NCBI GenBank assembly: GCA_027924585.1
Contig: BSBM01000007.1
Span: 14,261,001 to 14,325,000 of the forward strand
DNA from: Larix kaempferi
Lineage: Eukaryota; Streptophyta; Pinopsida; Pinales; Pinaceae
DNA: 64,000 nucleotides
Direction of reading: 5' to 3'
Shown here one piece after another: positions 23,754-31,809 of this stretch; position 1 is the first letter of the stretch; each line of letters begins with the position of its first letter. The position numbers and the translations under genes are program-made. Under the pieces are notes generated by a model that saw only the letters and a list, made by a program, of their open reading frames with translations, ran no database searches and had not been told where the DNA came from.

Positions 23754-24569
23754 TCAATAGGGTCGCTGCCAGATCGGCTTAGCATCTGGTCTTAATGGAA
23801 TCTTCATTTCTCCTAAGTCACCCAGAATCCCCTTCATGTCGAAAAACTTAGTAGGAAATATGTCTTGAAAATCATGGAGCATTTCAGTGACTTTGCTTAT
23901 CAGCTCATCATCCCAATAATCCCTGACATTTGCAAACTTTGGAGTGTTCTCTGTCCCAATATTGATCTTGCGGAGCTTCAGCGGCTGGCTGATTGGGTCA
24001 CTTGGCGCATTAGGTGGTACCACAGCACGAATTCCTTCTGACTCCGGGATATTCACATTCGGCGGATCATCACCATCTTCTGGCCCACCACTGATATTGA
24101 AACACTCCATGAGAGATTGCATTTGACAGTGTGTGTGCGGATCCGTAGGATATGCTACTGGGACAACCTGTAGAATTACATCACGGATGAGCTGTAATGC
24201 ATTATTAACCTCTGGATCAACATCCGCAAAACTGAATGTATGGGTAAAACACACTGTGAGCTCCAACCAAGTATAAATTTCCCCTCGCAAATCAACTGCA
24301 GTATACCATGAACGTGGCATCGCATCCAAAGTATGGATAAAAGCATGGACCCACTCATCTTTTGGTCGTGATACCCATAGCCGCTGACATTCCATCAAGT
24401 TACCACTAGGATCGGTCCGCCCATCATACTTCCCAGTGTGGTAAACCTCAGTATCACCAAAACGTACCATCATCAATCTTCTGCATTTCGACCATCCATC
24501 AATTGATGCCTGGTGTGTCACCCACCAGCGTGCTGGAGCAGCCTTTAATGCTTCATTCAATGCCAGCAA
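23754..24569 (-). pseudogene. Second gag-like region between Gypsy protease and reverse transcriptase
   Basis: In frame with the protease before it and the reverse transcriptase after it. It has ARWWVTHQ, FGDTEVYHTGKYDGRTDP, then EWVHAFIHTLDAMPRSWY and FTHTFSF. The DGxxDP...WVHxFxHTLDxxPxxWY pattern is that of a retrotransposon gag (capsid-like) domain, normally found only upstream of the protease. The last 100 residues (PTKFFDMKGILGDLGEMKIP) look like the usual lead-in to reverse transcriptase. A stop separates it from the reverse transcriptase. Its role is unknown to me; I recall similar regions in other plant Gypsy proteins but cannot verify that here. Confidence 0.65.
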
Positions 24570-24572
24570 GCA

Positions 24573-25304
24573 CTATGGTTCAGAAAATCTTTCTTCAAAC
24601 CCCATCAGAAAGCCGGTTAATCCTGGTAGTCCTTCATATGTTGGTAGTGTAATCGTTTTAGTCGCGACACAGCATAATGACTGTGTGACCAACCCGCATT
24701 TACGGAGTGACACTTCATGTAAGCGGTTCTGCCAATATTCCAGCGCATCATCAGAGTCGAAAGATGCAGAGTTGTCACTGCACCATCCTAGCTCACCGTT
24801 GGCAGTCGGATGTATATAATCTTCAGAAATATTGAATGCATGGTCCCATCCGCTGGGATCGTCGTCCTTCACTAGCTCTATGTAGCGGCATCCTTCAGCC
24901 GGATCCAACAGAGTGATAACTCTAAGATCACAATTTTCAAAAGTCATCATCCGTCGCTTGAAGTTGATTACAACTCCACTATCATTATCCCATCCCTTCC
25001 CCAACAACGCGGGATAAGAGCTGTCGCCTTCGACAACTTCTATTACATCAAAGTCGGCATAGGTTTTCATACCCTCGATATTTACCACTAGCCACGGAAC
25101 TCGCCCAATGGGTGTTACTTTCACATGGTTAGCCAATCGGAGCTGTATAGGAGACCAACTCAATGGGGGGATCCCCATCTTCTTCCAAGCCTGCTTGGTC
25201 AAGATGTTGACATCCGAACCAAGATCCAGAATAACAGAATCAACATCATAGTCGCCAATTTGAATATTCATCCACATCTCCTTACCCGTCTTTCGTCGTT
25301 GCAA
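24573..25304 (-). pseudogene. Gypsy aspartic protease region
   Basis: Residues near the start read YDVDSVILDLGSDVNILTKQ, matching the pepsin-like retroviral protease start; the motif is DLG where DSG or DTG is needed, so the active site is altered. LLGKGWDND and INFKRRMMTF follow as in this protease family. After it comes an acidic 80-residue tail with no domain I recognise. It would cut the Gag-Pol polyprotein. Confidence 0.78.
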
Positions 25305-25499
25305 GGAATTAACCGCGAGCTCTTGTCAATCCCGGGCCAGTCGTCGCAACAAGGCTTCAATCGCAGCAAGAGCGTCGGGATATTTTGCCAGGGACAAACA
25401 ATGTTCCAAAAATGATCGAAGTGTGCTAGGCCGCTGCGATGGGATAACCTCTGAAGTAGCATCAAAAGTAGAGGGCATGTCATACATGACGGCTTCACC

Positions 25500-26276
25500 T
25501 CGATCATTCCCTAAAGCTCATCATGCCTGAAGAAATGTCTCTCATTCCGCATCAATATCAAATGATACCTTCTTTTGTCCAGCTAACCGGATTGTTGAGC
25601 TGTCTTCTCCAGTTGTCTTTCCTACTTGAGTGACCACAGCAACGGAAGTATCTTGCGGTCTTGGTTCTGCATAAATTGTCGCGATGTTTGCGCCCTGCTG
25701 CTGATTCGGTGATACATTCCCCGATTGATTTACATTTGGATTTATGTTCTGATTTGGCCACAGATTCTGATTCTGCACTTGTTATTGTACTTGGTTTTGA
25801 GTGGGCTGCTGTGCCTGTGGCTGTGTCTGCAACTGGGGAGCGTTCCCTGCCTTCCATAGTGCAATCAACTGTGGATAATTCTCAACTGTATGATCGTTAA
25901 CAAAACAAAACGTACACTGGTTCTGCAGCAGTGGGCAGTCTCGCTGATAGTGTCCCCATAGCGCACAGTGATAACATTGAACAGGTCCGCGACCACCTCA
26001 TCCTCCTCCGTGACCAAATCCTCCGCCACATCCTCCCCGGTATCCTCCCCGGAATCCTCCCTGCTGCTGGTACTGTGGTTGGTTAAACTGTGGCTGCATT
26101 GGTGCCGGTTGCATCCCTTGCCCTTGTGGTGCATACTACGGTTGTTGTATATATTGTGGTTGTTGTGGAGCCATCTGCATCGGAGCATATTGCAGCATGA
26201 ACTGCGGCGATTGTTGTTGTTGCATTACAAACTGAATCTAAAGTTGAGGTAGCGGATGGGCTACCTGCGGCTGCGG
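25500..26276 (-). pseudogene. Gypsy gag: Gln/Gly-rich linker with two more zinc knuckles
   Basis: In the gag-pol frame this region encodes many Gln, Pro and Met residues, then a Gly/Arg-rich run (GGFRGGYRGG), then CYHCALWGHYQRDC and a second CTFC...H...Y knuckle whose last Cys is Tyr, then an Asn/Gln-rich stretch (25542-25778). Such sequences bind RNA. Several stops occur. Repetitive codon use makes other frames look open here; they are shadows. Confidence 0.65.
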
Positions 26277-26648
26277 TTATGATTGTTGTACAGCACGATG
26301 ATCGTCCTTGACGTAGAATGTATCATACATTCTTTCTTGTAGCAACCCATAAGCACGGTAATCTTTGTCATCGTGACCCACCAACTTGCACAATGTGCAA
26401 TAAAGATTTCTCAGGGTTGTGATCTTTTTTTGCATATAAAGGCAATTGTTGTGACTGTTCCCATACATGTAGCAGACGCGACACCATGGCATGCTACAAC
26501 CATTCAATGGATTAGGATCTCCTGAAACCAAATAATTGCGGAAGTCCGAGCAATTGTCCTTCGTATGCCCTTCTCCTCGGCATCGTGTACACCATCCTTC
26601 TTCATGCTGCTCCTTTCCCTTCTTCAAATCTTGCAACTGTATAGTCAA
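26277..26648 (-). pseudogene. Gypsy gag: triple zinc-knuckle region
   Basis: Three CCHC-like modules in a row: CTRCRGEGHTKDNC, CRVCYMYGNSHNNC and CTLCKLVGHDDKDY, the last with its final Cys changed to Tyr. CCHC knuckles bind the element's RNA during packaging. With the two in the linker downstream, this gag has five, against the one or two usual in plant LTR elements. Confidence 0.75.
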
Positions 26649-27429
26649 GTTAGCGAGTTGTGTCTGTATCTACGACATCCCGACTGCATTATCTCCAATC
26701 AGCGACGCCTCCAATCATATTCCAATCTCTAGAACTTCACTGGGTGTTGAGATGTTTTGTTGCATCAACGGAAGCCGAATGTGTGGTAGCAGTGTCGCGA
26801 TGAACCACTCTCTATGTTGGATGGCGCTCATATCGAAACTAACCTTTCCCACCAGCATCTTGAATTGCTGGTCAAAATCCCATACCGTCTCATTGGGATA
26901 CTGCTTAATTTACTTCAATTTTGTAATATATTGAGCCTCAGACTTGGGCCTTCTAAATTCGGCAATCATCCCATCCCGAATCTCATCCAGCGACTTCTCT
27001 AGGGCTCCTGTAGGGACTAGGACAAAATTCATAAACCAATCTAATGCACGACCTCGCAAATTCGTCGCTAACTGTCCTTTCTTAGTAGCATCATCGGTGA
27101 TCTGTTTTATGGTCCAGACCGCTTCACACAAAAACCAATACGGTTCTGGGTTGTCTGTCGCACTTCCGTGAAACAACGGTAACTTAGCATCATCGCCCAT
27201 CATTCTGGGATTCCTTCCTCCTTTCGCTGTACTACTACCAATTAACTTCTGTGGAATTGACAAACTTGGTGGTGTCGAAGTGGTATTTCTTGCTGTCTGA
27301 GAGATAGTGAGCGGAGGTGTGGGTATGTTGGTGCCAGGGTTTGGTCCTGCCTCTATCCTAGGCGTAGCATGGTTGTCCTTGTCAGGACTGTGAGGTAAAT
27401 TCATCTTGTGTGGCCTTCCTTCACGGTCT
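26649..27429 (-). pseudogene. Gypsy gag capsid-like domain
   Basis: Contains AKLPLFHGSATDNPEPYWFL, then QLATNLRGRALDWF and FRRPKSEAQY, the standard Retrotrans_gag pattern (F.G....P..W.......A..L.G.A..W). It would form the particle shell. A stop lies near 26909, and more stops occur before the zinc knuckles. The upstream end is cut by the 641-bp insertion at 27430; without it, the frame continues in phase into the sequence after 28075. Confidence 0.8.
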
Positions 27430-28070
27430 TGTAATATTGAGGTATAACAAATTAAGCACTTTTCAAGCTTCTTAATAAGATAACTTGTCTTGTTCAAGCC
27501 AATCCTCCAGCTCCAAGTGCTTCCTCCTCTAGATATCTCCACAAAGGTCTGAGATCATAGGTTTGATGTCTCCAAGAGTCCTCCCTTTGGCTCATGGAAG
27601 GATTCTCTCTTATAGCATGTTGGAAGGTTAACCAACAAGAGAGAAGTGTGGATCTATGGAGTGTTTAGTGGATCGGGCTAGCTAAACAGAGAGGGGAGTT
27701 GAGATCGAATCATAGGTGGCAATCCCAATGATATCTCTCGAAAGTCAAGATCCCAAAATCCAAGGCAAAAGGTTAATTTTAGACTACCGTGCCCCTAATA
27801 CTGAGCATAACGTGGTAGTATCGTGCCCCAGAGGAGAAGCAACACGTAGTAGTGCTGACTACCGCGCCCCTGTAGATGTGCAGGGAGCGGTAGTGCTTGC
27901 AAAAAGGACCAAGTTGGGGTTGACAGATGGCAGAAAAAGTGTTTGCTTTCAGTTTTCAGTCAATGGTTTTTACTCTAGATGTTCAGACGATCTTTAAGGG
28001 AAACTATCGTTTAGGTTGCTAGTGCAAGGATGTGACACTAATACGTAATGTGTAATATTGAGGTATAACA
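27430..28070. mobile_element. 641-bp LTR-like insert with identical 20-bp ends
   Basis: Begins and ends with the same 20-mer, TGTAATATTGAGGTATAACA, in the same direction (27430-27449 and 28051-28070). It is flanked by an exact 5-bp duplication, GGTCT (27425-27429 and 28071-28075), and starts with TG and ends with CA. That is the signature of an LTR-class insertion. It could be a solo LTR that happens to have repeated ends, or a very small element with 20-bp LTRs. No tRNA-like primer site is visible beside either end. It contains paired CTACCGxGCCCCT and GTAGTATCGTGCCCC boxes near 27783-27880. Confidence 0.7.
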
Positions 28071-28273
28071 GGTCTTGCAGTTCGACTGCACCAGAACCTT
28101 CTCCCATCCTCTACCTCTTCTCCTGTCTGAACCTCGCTCCCCCCCTCGTAAGACCACTTTCTTCATCGGCTTCACTCACAGTCTCATCATGACTTGCACC
28201 CATCTACCCCTTACCATTCCATGTACCGCTCCCCAACAGTCGCGGTACCGATGGCCTCTGCCCACCAGGCTGT

Positions 28274-28754
28274 TTACTGATCAAGATGCATCTTCAATAT
28301 ACCCTTTTCACAAATAAGCATCTTGATCGACAGTTGAAGCGACAGTAAAAACCTGCCCCGTGGTTCACGGAAAAAATATCTTTCAGCTTCACTATAGGAC
28401 TTCTGAGTATCAACCGCGAACTCTGTGATATAGCCTTCTAGGATGCTATCGAACCACACTTCGACAGCCTGCGATGCTTTATTATCAACTTCCTGCAGTT
28501 CCTGAATCAATTCGGGGGTCCAGGTCGTCAGTTCACCACCTTGGAAGTTCCTCTTTTGGAAAGTCAACTTTTCCAACCATTCGAACAATAGGACTGGAAA
28601 TTCATAGAAGAACCATTTGTGCGGACCGTCATGAATGTATCTACCCACCCACTGATCTACTATCAATCGAGTGTTCCTACTTTCCTCTTCAGAGAATTAT
28701 TGCAACTTCTGATCAAACCATTCTTGGATCTCCGGTTTCGTCGAGTGCCACAAC
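28274..28754 (-). pseudogene. Extra N-terminal ORF of the Gypsy element, upstream of gag
   Basis: Begins about 45 bases after the right LTR with ATG (MLWHSTKPEIQEWFDQ), has one stop near 28699, and continues open for 130 residues from 28666 (VDQWVGRYIHDGPHKWFF, then EFPVLLFEWLEKL and GYITEFAVDTQKSYSEAERY). It is acidic and rich in aromatic residues, with no signal peptide or membrane segment. I do not recognise its family. Position suggests a leader domain of Gag or a separate protein. It is not in the same frame as gag even after the 641-bp insert is removed. Confidence 0.5.
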
Positions 28755-28778
28755 ATGTCCTCCTTTCACTCCGTACAC

Positions 28779-28797
28779 GGTCCCGACAAAGGAACCA
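28779..28797 (-). promoter_or_regulatory. Probable Gypsy primer-binding site
   Basis: On the minus strand, two bases after the right LTR, reads TGGTTCCTTTGTCGGGACC. It has the TGG start and the TTGTCGGG core of primer sites used by many plant Gypsy elements, but I cannot name the tRNA with confidence. Confidence 0.5.
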
Positions 28798-28799
28798 TT

Positions 28800-29690
28800 T
28801 GTTGACTCAAACCTAGTCGACAGGGGTCCCACTCACTGTCGACACATACCGTAGTCTTCCTTTGCACTGGCCCGGATAGGGTTTATCCCGCCTAGCAAAA
28901 CCTGCGGAGCAGATGAGGTCTCACCTGAGGCGTCCAGGAAGAGCAGACGGAACCATGTTTCCGCCGAATGAAGGAGCATGGTTGCGGCTATGATACTTAA
29001 CTTATTGCAGCACTAAGACAAATATATTTAAGCATTCAACATAGTATTAAAGCGACATTCAACCAATACATTCATCATTGCAACAACAGTAATTGTAAAG
29101 AAAGTATCGCATCAAAGAAGCATGACATTATTCGCATAGTGCAATATCACATTATCATAACTGAACAAATTGAACATAGGGATTGCACCAAAATAGCTTC
29201 ATCATATTATCATTGTCAACCCATATACAATGCTTCTGCAAAAACTAGATCTCTACAATGACTCTTGACATCAAAACATACCCGGAAATCATACAACATC
29301 AAAGCTTCACAATCTTCTCCCGTGAATTATATCTCCATTCTATTCTGTTATCAAAACTTACAATTCTTATCTATATATAGGATTCCTCCTTACAACTCTT
29401 GTCCATTTACTACCGACTTCCTAACTAACACTATGGACAATTGACCCAATATCTAATTGACTTATCCAAAAACGACCAAAAACCCGCATTCTATGGTATA
29501 GCTGACTCAACATTACATATGTGGTCCAAATGACCCAAAACCCGCATTCCGCTGTACAATTGAACCAAAATGCATAACTAATCTTCCACTGATCACCATT
29601 CACATCATCGTCTCTCCATTCGCACCATCTTCTTCCTTGTCGCAGCATCGGAGATGATGCGATAGCACTTTACCAAACCGCCTTCCAATA
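28800..29690 (-). repeat. Gypsy LTR (right; 5' LTR)
   Basis: Partner of 19160-20053. A TATATATAGG box near 29373-29382 (on + strand; palindromic enough to read either way) may be the promoter. Confidence 0.9.
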
Positions 29691-29695
29691 GTACG

Positions 29696-30154
29696 CACAA
29701 GCTCAGTAGCAGTGACCACCTCCCCAACTGCTGCTAACTCATCTCTAACTACAGATATCCTAGTAAAGTAAGCTGCCAATCCCTCTCCTACATTCATCTT
29801 TATACTCTTCAGTTTCTCCTTGAGAACCATCTTCCAGTTCTCAATGGTACTCTCATATAAGCTGGTTAAAGCACTCCACATCAAATGTGCCCTAGATTTA
29901 CCAAAAAAGTGAGGGATGGTATGGTCTTTAACTGCATCAAGGATTATTCTTCTAGCTATACATTCCTTCTTGTTGAAGGATGATAATGTTGTTGCATCTA
30001 TGCCATCGGGAATCTAAACAGGGTTTGTTGTAGTCTTTCTAACTACCTCCTCCCACAGTTCATTCTCCTCTAATATCAGCAAAATCCTAGCCTTCCATGG
30101 CACAAAGTTTCATGTCCCATCCAGCCTATCCTCCAACCTAAGTCCTGTATCCAT
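29696..30154 (-). pseudogene. Copia-1 gag, N-terminal part
   Basis: Starts at an ATG about 100 bases after the primer site: MDTGLRLEDRLDGT, then a TGA, then VPWKARILLILEENELWEEV, the usual start of Copia gag. It continues NWKMVLKEKLKSIKMNVGEG (UBN2-type gag domain). It is cut at 29695 by the Gypsy insertion and resumes in phase at 19159. Another stop lies near 30017. Confidence 0.82.
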
Positions 30155-30255
30155 CTCTACTGTTAACCCAACAAGGTGTTGTTTACTAACATAAGAAAAT
30201 ACCCAAATCTGGAAATTTCTCTATGTGTGCAAATTTTACTGTTTTCTGCCCCCAA

Positions 30256-30267
30256 GCTTTGATACCA
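30256..30267 (-). promoter_or_regulatory. Copia-1 primer-binding site
   Basis: On the minus strand TGGTATCAAAGC directly follows the 5' LTR, one mismatch from the usual tRNA-iMet site. Confidence 0.85.
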
Positions 30268-31383
30268 TGTAAATTTTCTATGTAATTTCAACTTGCTGGT
30301 TTATGTCAACTTTTCAGTGTTTTTCATTCCCAAGCCAGTTTTGCATTGGGTGGAAAATACTTATAAAAAATGCAGACAATTAAACACGCTGTAAATACAC
30401 TTTAACAGGCATAAATTAATTTAACCATGCAAACCATAAAAAAATCAGACTCATAAATTTTGGCCAATAGCCCTGGAAAAGCCCCCACGGGGAAAACGAG
30501 TCAGAGAGAGAGAGATTTTATTTCTTTAGCAAAAATTATAGAACAACATTACAGTGAGAAATACAACTTATCTCCACCATTAAATGCACCCAAATACTGC
30601 CTCATAAAATGTGTTGAAGTTGCCTCGAAAACTGTGCAAATATTATCCTCGAAATTCGTGCCGAGAGAAAAGTATAGAAATCCATACACCTCGATTTCTG
30701 TGCTATCCTTTATCTCAAAATCCGTGTTGTTGTATTTCTTGATTTTTGTGTAGAAATAATCTCACAATCTGTGCCAATTGTATTGAGAAATGTGCCCTGT
30801 ACTGTACCTCGAAATCTCAGGTTTAGTGCCCAGAAATTTCTCCTCAAAACGTGTGCCCACTGTCCTCGGTTTTTGTGCCCAAAACAACACCTAGGAAACC
30901 GTGCTACAACTCGGGATTAGTTCCCAAAGTATCTCCTCGAAACTAGTGCCCAAAGTCCATACTGTACGTTTGTCCTGGGATTTGTGCCTACTATAAATGT
31001 TGAAAACCCTCCTCGATTTTTGTGCTGGAATCTCTCCTTGGAAATCGTGCTGCCTCTCTCTTTCTCTTCAGCTCACTCTCTTCACAATAATGAATGCTCA
31101 CTTGCCTCCCTTTTCCTTTTTGATCAAAACCCTAAGTGAGTGAGGGCCCATTCAAATCAATGTATGAGATTAGCCAAGATGAATGGGTGAGATTAAATGC
31201 TCACTTTAATATTTAAAAATAATTAAATTCACTCACTTAAATTTTATCAAAAGTGACTTTATGTTATAAAGTCACATTAAATGCATTTCTCAAGTCATTT
31301 AATGCAAGGGTCACTTGTTCCCCACTTAAGTGACTTAGGCAAAAATTCACCTAGGGAACAATTCCTAGGTACAAAAACTAACA
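30268..31383 (-). repeat. Copia-1 LTR (right; 5' LTR)
   Basis: Starts TGTAAATT and ends ACTAACA, then the TGGAT target copy. Keeps more of the CCTCGAAA..GTGCC boxes than the left LTR. Confidence 0.92.
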
Positions 31384-31436
31384 TGGATGGCCTTCAAATT
31401 TTTATATATAATTAATGGTGTTAAATTATTTTACCG

Positions 31437-31575
31437 AACTCAATGGATATTAATACTGAGGTTTAAAATGGTTCCCCGTGGAAGCAACCTTCCTAATGTA
31501 CACATCCAATAGCTTCAGAAGTTCTTTTTCTTTTATTTGGTGGACCCCTTCAAGTTGGCTTTGTTGACACCATTG
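31437..31575 (+). pseudogene. Germin-like protein gene, copy B, exon 2
   Basis: Homologous to exon 2 of copy C. Encodes RFKMVPRGSNLPNVH, then in another frame ASEVLFLLFGGPLQVGFVDT, the first cupin motif. The first metal-binding His of HxH is changed to Asn (PNVH for PHTH) and a frameshift plus TAG lie between. The splice acceptor that is CAG in copy C is CCG here. A GT donor follows at 31576. Similarity to copy C continues through the next intron and ends near 31680, right where C has its exon 3 acceptor. Confidence 0.7.
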
Positions 31576-31688
31576 GTAATCTTGCTGTGAAAAACTCATC
31601 TTATTAAAAAGACCATGAACTGTATTCTCATTATTATGTATATATGATCTGATGACCCAAATTTATTTGATATAAATTAATTGTTTTT

Positions 31689-31712
31689 CACACACACATA
31701 TATATATATATA
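31689..31712. repeat. CA/TA microsatellite
   Basis: Short CA then TA run at the boundary between germin-like copy B and about 100 bases of AT-rich sequence before the LINE resumes. Confidence 0.85.
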
Positions 31713-31809
31713 GTTTTAAAATTAAAGAATCTTGATTCTATGTTAATTTTAATTAATTATGAATCTAAGATTAACCCATTTTGAATGTACATGAATATAA
31801 AACAAAATA

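Larger units (their letters stand above)
19160..29690 (-). mobile_element. Gypsy (Ty3-like) LTR retrotransposon nested in Copia-1 gag
   Basis: LTRs of about 890 bp at 19160-20053 and 28800-29690 are flanked by GTATG (19155-19159) and GTACG (29691-29695), a 5-bp duplication with one change. Minus orientation. The order is gag, protease, a second gag-like region, reverse transcriptase, RNase H, integrase, which is Gypsy order. Nearly all of gag-pol from 27429 down to about 22095 is one frame interrupted only by stops; a frameshift follows in the integrase. It carries a later insertion at 27430-28070. Confidence 0.93.
14243..31383 (-). mobile_element. Copia-1, LTR retrotransposon (17.1 kb with nested Gypsy)
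   Basis: LTRs of about 1.12 kb bound the element; it is flanked by the 5-bp duplication TGGAT (14238-14242 and 31384-31388). It is in minus orientation, with the primer-binding site beside the right LTR. The interior carries gag, protease, integrase, reverse transcriptase and RNase H in Copia order. Without the nested Gypsy it would be about 6.6 kb. It sits in an intron of germin-like copy B; the empty site is preserved in copy C near 36240. Confidence 0.93.

Noticed and set aside
25968-26252. Plus-strand Leu/Ser-rich frame and overlapping minus frames
   Set aside because: Composition effect of the Gln/Gly-rich Gypsy linker; only the gag-pol frame has zinc knuckles.
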